Position numbers and translations under genes: made by a program | From: Bradyrhizobium sp. BRP22 | Lineage (GTDB): Bacteria > Pseudomonadota > Alphaproteobacteria > Rhizobiales > Xanthobacteraceae | Assembly: GCF_020194175.1 (NCBI RefSeq) | Contig: NZ_JADYVX010000007.1 | Coordinates: 214,717 to 278,716 of the forward strand | Direction of reading: 5' to 3' | DNA length: 64,000 nucleotides | The notes under the pieces: model-generated | Told to the model about the DNA's origin: nothing | What the model saw: only the letters and a program-made list of their open reading frames with translations | Database searches by the model: none | Shown: in pieces, positions 23,721 to 31,332 of the stretch | Layout of the letters: each line of letters opens with the position of its first letter | Numbering within the stretch: position 1 is the stretch's first letter

Positions 23721-25508
23721 ATGTCCCAGACCGTCGGTGATTTCGTCGTTCAACGGCTTCATGATTGGGGCGTGGAGCACATCTTTGGTTATCCGGGCGA
23801 CGGCATCAACGGCGTGTTCGGCGCGCTCAATCGCGCTGGCGGAAAGATCCAGTTCATCCAGGCGCGGCACGAGGAGATGGCGGCATTCATGGCGTCCGCC
23901 TATGCCAAATTCTCAGGCCGGCTCGGTGTGTGCATCGCGACCTCGGGCCCCGGTGCCTCGCATCTCGTCACCGGGCTCTATGATGCGCTGATGGACCATC
24001 AGCCGGTGCTCGCGATCGTCGGGCAGCAGGCGCGCAACGCGCTCGGCGGCCAGTACCAGCAGGAACTCGATCTGGTCTCGATGTTCAAGGACGTCGCCGG
24101 CGCCTATGTCGCGCAGGCCTCATCGCCCGCCCAGGCGCGACATCTGATCGATCGCGCCGCGCGTATCGCGCTGGCGCGCCGCACCGTCACCGTGATCATC
24201 CTGCCGAACGATCTTCAGGATCTGTCTTACGAGGATCCGCCGCGCGCGCATGGCACGTTGCACTCGGGCATCGGCTATAGCGCGCCGAAGACGGTGCCGC
24301 ACGACGCAGATCTCGATCGTGCGGCCGAAGTCCTCAATGCCGGCAGCAAAATTGCAATGCTGATTGGCGCCGGCGCCCTTGGTGCTGCGGATGAGGTGAT
24401 CGCCGTCGCCAACAGGCTATCCGCCGGCTGCGCCAAGGCCCTGCTCGGCAAGGCCGCCCTTCCCGATGACCTGCCCTGGGTCACCGGTTCGATCGGACTG
24501 CTAGGAACCGAGCCGAGCTATCGGCTGATGACGGAATGCGACACGCTGTTGATGGTCGGGTCGGCATTTCCCTATTCCGAATTCCTGCCACAGGAAGGCA
24601 GCGTCCGTGGCGTCCAGATCGACATCGATGCGAGCATGCTGTCGATCCGCTTCCCCATGGAAGTCGGCCTCGTCGGCGATGCCGCCGAAACACTGCGTGC
24701 GTTGCTGCCGCGGCTTCGCCAGAAGCCGGCCGACGGCTGGCGCAGCGGAATCGAGGAAAATGTCAGGAGCTGGTGGAAGACGCTCGAGGACCGGGCGATG
24801 CAGCCCGCCAACCCGGTCAACCCGCAGCGCGTGACCTGGGAATTGTCGCCGCGGTTGCCGGAGCGTGCGATCATCACCAGCGACTCCGGCTCCTGCGCCA
24901 ATTGGTACGCGCGTGACCTGAAGATGCGCCGGGGTATGAAAGCATCGCTGTCCGGCGGGCTGGCGTCGATGGGCGCCGCGGTTCCTTATGCGATCGCCGC
25001 CAAGTACGCGCATCCGGACCGCCCAGTGATCGCGCTGGTCGGCGACGGCGCGATGCAGATGAACAACATGGCCGAACTGATCACGGTCGCAAAATACTGG
25101 CGCGAGTGGAAAGATCCGCGCTGGATCGTCTGCGTCTTCAACAACGAGGACCTGAACCAGGTGACGTGGGAGCAGCGGATTATCAACGGTGATCCGAAAT
25201 TCGAGGCGTCGCAGCGAATTCCCAACGTCTCCTATTCCCGCTTTGCCGATCTGATCGGATTGTACGGCATCTATGTCGACCATCCAGACCAGGTTGCGTC
25301 AGCCTGGGATCAGGCGCTCGCGAGCAAAATTCCGGTCGTACTGGAAGTGAAGACGGATCCCGAAGTGCCGCCCCTGCCGCCGCACATTACGTTCGAGCAG
25401 GCGAAGAATTTCTCGATCGCGCTCGCCAAGGGCGATCCCGACGAGGTCGGCGTCCTCAAAGGTACGGCACGGCAGGTGCTGGAGAGTGTTCTGCCTGGAA
25501 AGAAGTAA
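23721..25508 (+). CDS. Thiamine pyrophosphate-dependent enzyme, pyruvate oxidase/dehydrogenase (PoxB-like)
   Basis: The 595-residue protein has the three domains of the acetolactate synthase/pyruvate oxidase family. The N-terminal Pyr domain carries the catalytic Glu in ARHEEMAAFMASAYAKFSG. A central FAD/NAD-like domain follows. The C-terminal PP domain has the cofactor motif GDGAMQMN and, 25-30 residues later, NNEDL. PoxB-type enzymes convert pyruvate to acetate and CO2, passing electrons to quinones, and are often stationary-phase or stress induced. The ATG at 23721 begins MSQTVGDFVVQRLHDWGVEH. It is followed 16 bases later by a DUF72 gene. Confidence 0.88.
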   Translation: MSQTVGDFVVQRLHDWGVEHIFGYPGDGINGVFGALNRAGGKIQFIQARHEEMAAFMASAYAKFSGRLGVCIATSGPGASHLVTGLYDALMDHQPVLAIVGQQARNALGGQYQQELDLVSMFKDVAGAYVAQASSPAQARHLIDRAARIALARRTVTVIILPNDLQDLSYEDPPRAHGTLHSGIGYSAPKTVPHDADLDRAAEVLNAGSKIAMLIGAGALGAADEVIAVANRLSAGCAKALLGKAALPDDLPWVTGSIGLLGTEPSYRLMTECDTLLMVGSAFPYSEFLPQEGSVRGVQIDIDASMLSIRFPMEVGLVGDAAETLRALLPRLRQKPADGWRSGIEENVRSWWKTLEDRAMQPANPVNPQRVTWELSPRLPERAIITSDSGSCANWYARDLKMRRGMKASLSGGLASMGAAVPYAIAAKYAHPDRPVIALVGDGAMQMNNMAELITVAKYWREWKDPRWIVCVFNNEDLNQVTWEQRIINGDPKFEASQRIPNVSYSRFADLIGLYGIYVDHPDQVASAWDQALASKIPVVLEVKTDPEVPPLPPHITFEQAKNFSIALAKGDPDEVGVLKGTARQVLESVLPGKK

Positions 25509-25524
25509 CGGTACGCTGGAGACA

Positions 25525-26259
25525 ATGGCGCGTATTCTGATCGGGACATCGGGCTGGCACTACGAGTCCTGGCGCGGGCCCTTCTTCCCGAAAGGCCTGC
25601 CGCTCAAGAACCAGCTTCGCTACTATGCCGGCCAGTTTCCGACCACGGAATTGAATGGCGTCTTCTATCGCACGCCGACGCCGGACGCGGTGAAGGGCTG
25701 GCGCGAGCAGACCGACGAGGATTTTGTCTTCGCCTGGAAGGCGTCCAAGTTCATCACGCATTGGAAGCGCCTGTCGGAGAACTCGGTGAACAGCCTCGAG
25801 CTGCTCGAAGACCGGCTATCGCTGCTCGGCAACAAGGCGGGCCCGATCCTGTTTCAACTGCCGCCGCAGTTTGAGATCAACCAGGATCGCCTCGCCTCCT
25901 TCCTCAAACTGCTGTCGAGGAAGCGCCGTTACAGTTTCGAGTTTCGTCACCCGAGCTGGTACGCGCCGAAGATCATGCGCCTGCTGTCTGACGCAAATAT
26001 TTCGCTGTGCATTTCGGACCACCACGACGCGCCGGCGCCGTGGCGGCGCACCGCCGATTTCGTCTATGTCCGGGGCCACGGCCCTGGCGGTCGCTACAAG
26101 GGCCATTATCGCGGCCCGACATTGGCCGAGTGGGCCAAGCGCATCAACTCCTGGAAGAGGCAGGGCTGCGACGTCTATGTCTATTTCGACAACGACCAGA
26201 AGAGTGCCGCCCCCGCCGACGCGGCAAAGCTGCGACAATTGATTGGAGGGAAGCAATAG
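25525..26259 (+). CDS. DUF72 domain protein (YecE-like)
   Basis: The 244-residue protein begins MARILIGTSGWHYESWRGPF, the signature of the DUF72/YecE family, which adopts a TIM-barrel fold. Other family segments are FPTTELNGVFYRTPTPDAV, AWKASKFITHWKRL, LFQLPPQFEINQDRL and VYVYFDNDQKSAAP. The biochemical role of the family is not established. The ATG at 25525 has GGAG close upstream. It lies 16 bases after the PoxB-like gene and is probably co-transcribed. Confidence 0.9.
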   Translation: MARILIGTSGWHYESWRGPFFPKGLPLKNQLRYYAGQFPTTELNGVFYRTPTPDAVKGWREQTDEDFVFAWKASKFITHWKRLSENSVNSLELLEDRLSLLGNKAGPILFQLPPQFEINQDRLASFLKLLSRKRRYSFEFRHPSWYAPKIMRLLSDANISLCISDHHDAPAPWRRTADFVYVRGHGPGGRYKGHYRGPTLAEWAKRINSWKRQGCDVYVYFDNDQKSAAPADAAKLRQLIGGKQ

Positions 26260-26283
26260 GAACCTCGCGAACCGCATGATGTT
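26259..26283 (+). promoter_or_regulatory. EcfG-like promoter for the third DUF892 gene
   Basis: GGAAC (26259-26263), 16 bases, then TGTT (26280-26283), 49 bases before the TTG start at 26333. The -35 element begins on the last base of the DUF72 stop codon. Confidence 0.4.
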
Positions 26284-26332
26284 GATCGGAAACAGCTGCT
26301 CACGCGGCTTCGGATAATTCGAGGAGGATAAA

Positions 26333-26842
26333 TTGGGATTGCTTTCGAAGGATATCAAAACGATGGACGACCTGCTCCTGCACGGCCTGCAGGATATTTA
26401 TTATGCCGAGCAACAGATCACCAAGGCGCTGCCGAAGATGATCGAGCTCGCTACCAACCGCGATCTGACGCTGGGCCTCAAGAACCATCTTGAAGAGACC
26501 AACAAACAGATCGAGCGTCTTGATCAGGTATTCAAGAAGCTCGACAAGCAGCCATCGGGCACCGATTGTCCGGCGATCGATGGTCTGATCGAGGAAGCCA
26601 ATGAGATTGCCGGTGAGATCGAGGATAAGTCCGTACTCGATGCCGCGATCGTGGCGAGCGCGCAGGCGGTCGAGCACTACGAGATTTCCCGCTATGGCAC
26701 GCTGATCGCGTGGGCGGAAGAGCTCGGCCATGACGACATCGTGCGCTTCCTCAACACCAATCTGAACGAGGAAAAGGCCGCAAATACCAAGCTCAACACC
26801 ATTGCGCTACGCAAGGGCGTCAATCGCAAGGCGGCCAGTTGA
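26333..26842 (+). CDS. Ferritin-like DUF892 (YciE/YciF family) protein
   Basis: This 169-residue helical protein opens MGLLSKDIKTMDDLLLHGLQ and has the family stretches DIYYAEQQITKALPKMIELA and VEHYEISRYGTLIAWAEELG. They are very like the C-terminal domain of the catalase fusion at 11516. The start is a TTG with AGGAGG six bases upstream, a clear case where the ribosome site decides an unusual start. A strong intrinsic terminator follows at 26868-26893. With the genes at 10799 and 11516 it makes three DUF892 domains in the window, all behind EcfG-like promoters. Confidence 0.9.
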   Translation: MGLLSKDIKTMDDLLLHGLQDIYYAEQQITKALPKMIELATNRDLTLGLKNHLEETNKQIERLDQVFKKLDKQPSGTDCPAIDGLIEEANEIAGEIEDKSVLDAAIVASAQAVEHYEISRYGTLIAWAEELGHDDIVRFLNTNLNEEKAANTKLNTIALRKGVNRKAAS

Positions 26843-26867
26843 GCGCGTGAAAATCTGGGTCAAAAAA

Positions 26868-26893
26868 ATGCCGGCTCGTGGCCGGCATTTTTC
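26868..26893 (+). terminator. Rho-independent terminator after the DUF892 gene
   Basis: The stem ATGCCGGC / GCCGGCAT has a 5-base loop, followed by a T-run and preceded by an A-run. It may therefore also act on transcription from the convergent gene at 26910-27176. Confidence 0.85.
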
Positions 26894-26909
26894 TTGACCG
26901 CGACGATCG

Positions 26910-27176
26910 TCATCGGCCGCCCGGCTGCTTGCCCATATTGTTGTTGGTACCGGGACCGACATTACCCTGGCTTGAAGGATTGGCTGCGCGGCCCGAGCCG
27001 TCGCCGGTGCCGGTCGTCATGCCTTTCCTGCTCGGGTGCGTACTCGTATGCGGTGTCGCGCCAGGCCCGACATTGCCCTGGCTGGATGCACCGGGCGCCG
27101 GTTGCGCTTGCTGCGCGAACGCGCCGCCGGCTGACAACGCAAGAATACACGCAGAGGCCAGAATGATCTTCTTCAT
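26910..27176 (-). CDS. Small secreted low-complexity protein (88 residues)
   Basis: A signal peptide (MKKIILASACILALSAGGAF) precedes a Gly/Pro/Asn-rich mature chain of about 66 residues. This chain contains the element SSQGNVGPG twice, separated by a basic THPSRKGMTTGTGDGSG segment. It looks intrinsically disordered and periplasmic. No domain is known to me. An EcfG-like promoter (GGAAC-N17-GGTT) lies 31 bases upstream of the ATG. Confidence 0.7.
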   Translation of the reverse strand: MKKIILASACILALSAGGAFAQQAQPAPGASSQGNVGPGATPHTSTHPSRKGMTTGTGDGSGRAANPSSQGNVGPGTNNNMGKQPGGR

Positions 27177-27206
27177 CAGTTTCTCCTGGAGTTGAAGTGC
27201 GGCCTC

Positions 27207-27232
27207 AACCCGGCGCAGCCTGAAGGCGTTCC
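27207..27232 (-). promoter_or_regulatory. EcfG-like promoter for the secreted-protein gene
   Basis: Leftwards, GGAAC (27228-27232), 17 bases, GGTT (27207-27210), 31 bases before the ATG at 27176. Confidence 0.45.
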
Positions 27233-27286
27233 TATCGCCGCGGACGCAAGTTCGTGTACTTCGGAAGCCATGCCCAACAGATAAAG

Positions 27287-27322
27287 ACCCCGCCAGTTAT
27301 TTGCATAACCGACGGGGTGCTT
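27287..27322 (-). terminator. Probable terminator hairpin in the gap 27177-27509
   Basis: A 14-base stem with two mismatches (27287-27300 with 27305-27318) and loop TTGC is flanked by T-rich tracts on both sides. It lies downstream of the leftward gene at 27510-27728 and probably ends that transcript. Otherwise this 333-base gap holds only a repeat copy and the promoter of the next gene. Confidence 0.5.
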
Positions 27323-27427
27323 TTCGGAGCTTTTTCTTCTTTCGGATCTCTCCGTCCGAAGTTATTTGCTCCGTCCCGCCAACGTCCGTGTGTTGTGGTC
27401 GTTCCCAATTTTCTGGAGCGTTCATCC

Positions 27428-27513
27428 AGAGCATATGAACCGGAACTCTAGACGTTTGTCTTGGTGCATTTCTTTACGCGAACCGGTGCCCGCTTTGCTC
27501 GAAAAGCGTCTAG
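27428..27513 (-). repeat. Palindromic repeat family A, divergent short copy
   Basis: Recognisable by CTAGACG...TTTTCGAGC, then GCACCGGTTCGCG and a GAGC end, but it lacks the TCTGATTGAATCAGA hairpin. The TAG stop of the DUF6894 gene (27512-27510) is part of the repeat terminus. Confidence 0.6.
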
Positions 27514-27728
27514 TGGATGATGTCCAGCGGCAATCGGCAGATCTCGTCGCCATCTTCGTTGGTGACAAGGATCGAGTAGTGCCGGTTCTTCAGATCCGGA
27601 TGTTCGCCGAGCAGCCGCCGCGCGATGTCATCGGCCGAATCCATGGCGGCGATGTCGTCAGGGAGTTCCGCGCCGCCTTGATCAGCGACGGTCTTCCTGT
27701 TGACGAGGTCGAAATGATAGAGCGGCAT
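27510..27728 (-). CDS. DUF6894-type small protein (72 residues)
   Basis: The protein MPLYHFDLVNRKTVADQGGA contains the family pattern: a Y-H/F-F-D start, then GxELPDDIAAMDSADDIARR, and a C-terminal strand SILVTNEDGDEICRLPLD. Members are abundant short proteins of Bradyrhizobium and relatives with no known role; a second copy is at 41676-41903. The ATG at 27728 is unambiguous. Its stop codon coincides with the end of a dispersed repeat. It is divergent from the CBS-domain gene. Confidence 0.75.
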   Translation of the reverse strand: MPLYHFDLVNRKTVADQGGAELPDDIAAMDSADDIARRLLGEHPDLKNRHYSILVTNEDGDEICRLPLDIIH

Positions 27729-27835
27729 TTATCGCTCCGGTCGTGCATCATCTCACCAGAATAGGCACGGCGGTCCGATTTGGTTCCCGGCCGCGACGCG
27801 CTGTCCTATCCAGATCAAAATCCCGCCGGTCCGAA

Positions 27836-27860
27836 GGAACGCCGGTCCGCAACGTCGGTT
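27836..27860 (+). promoter_or_regulatory. EcfG-like promoter for the CBS-domain gene
   Basis: GGAAC (27836-27840), 16 bases, GGTT (27857-27860), 30 bases before the ATG at 27891. Confidence 0.45.
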
Positions 27861-27890
27861 AGCCGCTAAACAGCGACAGCGAGGTCTGCC

Positions 27891-28322
27891 ATGAGAGTTT
27901 GCGATGCGATGACCCCCGACGTTCAGCTCTGCACTCCCGAGGACAGCTTGAAGGATGCGGCGGAGGCCATGGGCGCGCTCGGCGTCGGACTGCTACCGGT
28001 CGCCGAGAACGACCGCCTGGTCGGCATGGTGTCCGACCGCGATATTGCGGTTCGTGGCATCGGCATGGGCCGCGGACCGGAGGCCCGGATCCGGGACGTC
28101 ATGACTACGGAAGTGAAGTACTGCTTCGAAGATCAGGATATCGATGAGGTCACGGCAAATATGGGCGAGATCCAGGTCAGACGCCTGCCTGTGCTCAATC
28201 GCGATAAGCGGCTGGTCGGCATCATTGCGCTTGGCGATATCGCGCAAGCCAAGGGCGGTGACGGTGCGGGCGTGGCGCTGAGCGAGATTTCTCGTCCCAG
28301 CGCCCAGCATGCACAGCTCTAG
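27891..28322 (+). CDS. CBS-pair domain protein
   Basis: This 143-residue protein consists of a tandem CBS pair and little else. CBS1 runs about residues 6-60 (DAMTPDVQLCTPEDSLKDAA to GMVSDRDIAVRG). CBS2 runs about 70-125 (IRDVMTTEVKYCFEDQDIDE to LVGIIALGDIAQ). Stand-alone CBS pairs bind adenosyl nucleotides and are often stress-linked in rhizobia. The ATG at 27891 is preceded by GAGG. Two tiny genes follow almost without gap (28325 and 28435), suggesting a small operon behind an EcfG-like promoter. Confidence 0.9.
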   Translation: MRVCDAMTPDVQLCTPEDSLKDAAEAMGALGVGLLPVAENDRLVGMVSDRDIAVRGIGMGRGPEARIRDVMTTEVKYCFEDQDIDEVTANMGEIQVRRLPVLNRDKRLVGIIALGDIAQAKGGDGAGVALSEISRPSAQHAQL

Positions 28323-28324
28323 CG

Positions 28325-28438
28325 ATGCGCGAGCATCAGCACGACAAGTTCGGCCTCAACCTTGAGCTGGTTTGCGCCACACTGGCGATTGTCAGTGCGG
28401 CGCTGCTCACGGGAATGCTGAGATATCTGTTGGGATGA
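28325..28438 (+). CDS. Predicted 37-residue membrane protein
   Basis: The frame MREHQHDKFGLNLELVCATL runs on through a hydrophobic stretch to MLRYLLG. It is probably a single-pass membrane miniprotein with its hydrophilic start in the cytoplasm. It begins two bases after the CBS-domain stop, and its TGA overlaps the next ATG (ATGA), as expected for translational coupling. No separate ribosome site is obvious. Unknown function. Confidence 0.5.
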   Translation: MREHQHDKFGLNLELVCATLAIVSAALLTGMLRYLLG

Positions 28439-28599
28439 ACAGTCCCCGTCATGCGCGGCGGACCGCCGGCCCGTCGCCGATCTCGTTCGGGCGCTTGCGA
28501 ATGTCTCTGTATTTGCCGACTGTCCTGATCGCTGTCGGGATCATCGTCACCTTGGGCGCGATCGCCTACTCGCGAATGATCTACGTCGAGTCCGACTAG
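28435..28599 (+). CDS. Predicted small membrane protein (54 residues)
   Basis: A basic N-terminus (MNSPRHARRTAGPSPISFGR) leads into one clear transmembrane segment (LPTVLIAVGIIVTLGAIAYS) and a short acidic tail. The ATG at 28435 overlaps the previous stop codon. An internal ATG at 28501 would give a 32-residue version starting just before the membrane helix. Third gene of the putative CBS-domain operon; function unknown. Confidence 0.55.
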   Translation: MNSPRHARRTAGPSPISFGRLRMSLYLPTVLIAVGIIVTLGAIAYSRMIYVESD

Positions 28600-28602
28600 A
28601 TC

Positions 28603-28827
28603 TTACGTTCCGGAGGATAGGACCGGAGGGACAGTCTCGTCCGTCGCGATCTGCGGCTCGTCCCTCGTCTCGAACGTCATCGACAGGCCGCCCGTCGGAT
28701 CGATAGCGCGCTCAAGCCATTTGATCGACTCTTCGATCCAGTGATCGCTATTTGCCGGGTCGGCTTGCGCTCTCGCCCGGCAGGCATCGGCCTGCGCCAG
28801 ACAGGCAGCTTTGCGATCCATCGTCAT
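28603..28827 (-). CDS. Hypothetical small protein (74 residues)
   Basis: MTMDRKAACLAQADACRARA, followed by ADPANSDHWIEESIKWLERA, is a helical pattern with regularly spaced Ala/Cys/Trp common to a Bradyrhizobium small-protein group (compare 13666-13854). The C-terminal third is acidic and Pro/Thr-rich. Two close ATGs exist (28827, 28821). It starts one base after the stop of the gene at 28829, so the two are co-transcribed. Function unknown. Confidence 0.65.
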   Translation of the reverse strand: MTMDRKAACLAQADACRARAQADPANSDHWIEESIKWLERAIDPTGGLSMTFETRDEPQIATDETVPPVLSSGT

Positions 28828-28828
28828 C

Positions 28829-29032
28829 TCAGCGCGGCGATTGCAGTCCGGGTGACGTCAACCACTCATTCAGATGAGCGGCGGTTTCCGCCTGCCTTGC
28901 CTTCTTCAGCAATGCATCGCGTGCTTCACCTTGCGGCAACTGCTCTGCTGCAGCGCGCGCTTCGTCCGCCGCTCTCTGAAGCCGCTCGTCGAACGGCACG
29001 CTGTTCTTTCTTCGATTGCGTTTTGCCGTCAT
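28829..29032 (-). CDS. Small basic helical protein (67 residues), paralogue of 10104-10304
   Basis: MTAKRNRRKNSVPFDERLQR begins a basic protein whose helical body (LPQGEARDALLKKARQAETA, then AHLNEWL) closely parallels the proteins at 10104-10304 and 40273-40485. A nucleic-acid or ribosome-binding role would fit the composition, but that is inference. GGAG lies eight bases before the ATG at 29032. It is the first gene of a two-gene leftward unit. Confidence 0.7.
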   Translation of the reverse strand: MTAKRNRRKNSVPFDERLQRAADEARAAAEQLPQGEARDALLKKARQAETAAHLNEWLTSPGLQSPR

Positions 29033-29204
29033 GGAAGTCTCCTGCTTCGCGAATGAGTACAGAATCGCGCTTTAAACAACCTATCGTCGCTAACTCAGGT
29101 TATTCCGCGCGAACAAAAAGACCGGCTGGGCGGAGAACGAATCGATCTGAAAATCGTCTACCCTGACGATCGTCATTCCTTCCGTAACCAAGGCTTGCCG
29201 TAGA

Positions 29205-29414
29205 CTAAGGCTTGGCCTGCATGGCGGCTTCGCCCGGCTCCCGTGCCGGCACGCTCACATGCACTTCGTGACCCTGCCGAATTGCCAGCGATGCAGCGGC
29301 GATGGCCGACTCGAATGCGGACTCCTTCGTCGCATATTCACCGTTTACGACACCGTCGTGCAGCACCCCCCATTGGTCGCGAATCGGTACGATGGCGTAT
29401 TGCGCAAGTCCCAT
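29205..29414 (-). CDS. Hypothetical small soluble protein (69 residues)
   Basis: The product MGLAQYAIVPIRDQWGVLHD resembles short alpha/beta proteins with a DUF2188-like look (strand IRDQWGVLHDG, helix ESAFESAIAAASLAIRQGHE, strand VHVSVP), but I would not assign that family firmly. GGAGAGGAAG stands directly before the ATG at 29414; the frame extends to 29447 without need. It follows the secreted-protein gene at 29444 and is probably co-transcribed. Confidence 0.6.
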   Translation of the reverse strand: MGLAQYAIVPIRDQWGVLHDGVVNGEYATKESAFESAIAAASLAIRQGHEVHVSVPAREPGEAAMQAKP

Positions 29415-29443
29415 CTTCCTCTCCGTTGCAGATGTCTTCGCGA

Positions 29444-29731
29444 TCACTTCTTGTCGGGATTGTTCGGGCGAACGACCGTGTTGGTCTCAGGCATCCTGTC
29501 CCTGCCCTCATCGGCATTGTCGTCCCGCCCGCCCGAAGTCGATGTCCCGCTGCCGCTTCGGCTGGGTCTGGTTGCGCTGCCGGTCGTCGGCGCAGAGCCT
29601 GGTGTTGCGGAGCTCGCGGCCGGGTCTCCCGTGGTCGATCCGCGCCCGCTTGGAGCGCCACCCGCTTGCGCCAGTGCAAGCGTGGAGCACAGTGTGAGTC
29701 CGAAAGCCAAAGAAAGTCGTGTCAGTTTCAT
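29444..29731 (-). CDS. Small secreted low-complexity protein (95 residues)
   Basis: A signal peptide (MKLTRLSLAFGLTLCSTLAL, cleavage after AQA) is followed by a Ser/Gly/Thr-rich disordered chain ending in NTVVRPNNPDKK. It resembles the Gly/Pro-rich secreted protein at 26910-27176 in architecture. Two GGAAC elements lie upstream, one with CGTT 18 bases away, which is one base longer than accepted EcfG spacing, so I do not call a promoter. Confidence 0.65.
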   Translation of the reverse strand: MKLTRLSLAFGLTLCSTLALAQAGGAPSGRGSTTGDPAASSATPGSAPTTGSATRPSRSGSGTSTSGGRDDNADEGRDRMPETNTVVRPNNPDKK

Positions 29732-29820
29732 CGCGAACCATCCTTGAGATGTCGATGAAACTAATCAGCCACGAACGAGAACGTTCCTAATTGCGGTTCC
29801 CGATGCCCGATCTGTCGTAG

Positions 29821-31326
29821 TCACGCGGAGCGTGAACTGAGTGCCGGCTCCGGTCCTGGCGCATTCACGTCCCGATAGGGAATCGCTTCCGTGCGCGGCT
29901 TTCCCTGCAGCGGCACCGTGAGCCGGCAGACCAGGCCTTCCGGACGCCAGTCGAAATCGGCCTTGCCGCCGAGTTGGGTCTCGATGCTGGCGATCACGCT
30001 TCTCGTGCCGAATCCCTTTGACGTCGGCTTGGTCACGCGTGGACCACCCGTTTCGACCCACGCCAAGATCAGCTTGTCGCTTTGCACTTCCCAGGTGATG
30101 CCGAGCCGGCCCGGCAGCGCGGACAGGCTGCCATATTTCGCGGAGTTGGTGACGAGCTCGTGCAGCGCCAGCGCCAGGGTCTGCGCCGTGGCCGGCTCGA
30201 GCTGGACTTCCGCACCCTCATACTGGATTTGTCCGGCTTCCGAATAAGGCGCAACCTCTTCGGCGACCAGTCGCCGGATTTCAGCGCCTTGCCAGCTCGA
30301 CAGCGACAGCACGGTGTGAACCCGCGCCAGCGCCGTGATGCGGCCTTCAACCGCCTGCACATAGGCGTTGACGTTCTGCGCACGCGTCAACCGCACGATC
30401 GACTGCGCCAGCGCCAATGCGTTCTTGGCGCGATGATCGACTTCACGCGTGAGCAGGCTCTGCCGTTCTTCGGCGCGCTTGCGGTCGGTGATGTCGACGG
30501 TGACGCCACTGACGCGCACCACCCGGCCGTTTCTGTCGGTGGTCGCTGCCGCCGTGCCGACGCACCAGCGCACCTCCCCATCGGGGCGGATGATGCGGAA
30601 TTCAGCCTCGTATGATTTCACGCCCTTCGCGAATTCGGTCCAAGCCTCGCGCAAGCCGTCGAAATCCTCGGGATGAAACAGCGCCTGAATGTTGGCGGAG
30701 TTCAGCTCGAAGCTCTTGGCATCGACGCCGAAGATCTTGTACTGGCCGTCGTCCCACATCCAGTCGCCGTTGACCCAATCCCAGTCCCAGGAGCCCATCT
30801 TGCCGGCGGCAATCGCCATGCTGCGGCGCTGTTCGCTTTCGACCAGCCGTGCGGTCGACTGCTCGAGCTCAGCGGTGCGCGCACGGACGCGGTCCTCAAG
30901 CTCGGAATTGAGCCGCTCCAACTGCCGGGTCTTGCGGTAGAGCTCGGCGAATACGCGGATCTTGGCGCGCAGCACTTCCGGCACCACCGGCACCGGAACG
31001 TAGTCGACCGCGCCCATCTCATAGCCGCGCAGCCGATCGAAATCGCTGACCTGGATCGCCGAGATGAAAATCATCGCGGTCTTCTGGAAGCGCGGATGCT
31101 CGCGGATCATGGCCGCGAGCTCGAAACCGTCGAGCTCGGGCATGCAGACGTCGACCAGGATGACGGCAACCTCGTTCTTGAGCAGAAACTCGAGCGCTTC
31201 CCGCCCCGACGCGGCCACCACCAGATTCTCGCCGAGCTCCTTCAGGATCACTTCATAAGCCAGCAGCTTCGCCGGCTGATCGTCGACCAGAAGGATGTTT
31301 ACCTTTTCGTGGTCCATCATCTTCAT
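29821..31326 (-). CDS. Response regulator-PAS-HWE histidine kinase
   Basis: This 501-residue soluble protein has an N-terminal REC domain (residues 8-125; acceptor Asp in ILVDVCMPELDG) and a coiled coil (about 130-170). A PAS domain with PAC motif follows (about 175-300), then an HWE-type kinase domain with the H-box in EVDHRAKNALALAQSIVRLT and ATP-binding motifs ALHELVTNSAKYG and GFGTRSV. HWE/HisKA2 kinases often act in the PhyR-EcfG general stress pathway. It starts six bases after the giant hybrid kinase gene, so the two are an operon. The REC may receive phosphate from that kinase. Confidence 0.92.
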   Translation of the reverse strand: MKMMDHEKVNILLVDDQPAKLLAYEVILKELGENLVVAASGREALEFLLKNEVAVILVDVCMPELDGFELAAMIREHPRFQKTAMIFISAIQVSDFDRLRGYEMGAVDYVPVPVVPEVLRAKIRVFAELYRKTRQLERLNSELEDRVRARTAELEQSTARLVESEQRRSMAIAAGKMGSWDWDWVNGDWMWDDGQYKIFGVDAKSFELNSANIQALFHPEDFDGLREAWTEFAKGVKSYEAEFRIIRPDGEVRWCVGTAAATTDRNGRVVRVSGVTVDITDRKRAEERQSLLTREVDHRAKNALALAQSIVRLTRAQNVNAYVQAVEGRITALARVHTVLSLSSWQGAEIRRLVAEEVAPYSEAGQIQYEGAEVQLEPATAQTLALALHELVTNSAKYGSLSALPGRLGITWEVQSDKLILAWVETGGPRVTKPTSKGFGTRSVIASIETQLGGKADFDWRPEGLVCRLTVPLQGKPRTEAIPYRDVNAPGPEPALSSRSA

Positions 31327-31332
31327 GCCGCT

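Noticed and set aside
29732..29820. EcfG-like GGAAC-N18-CGTT upstream of the secreted-protein gene at 29731
   Set aside because: The spacing is one base longer than the accepted 16-17, and the other GGAAC nearby has no matching -10.
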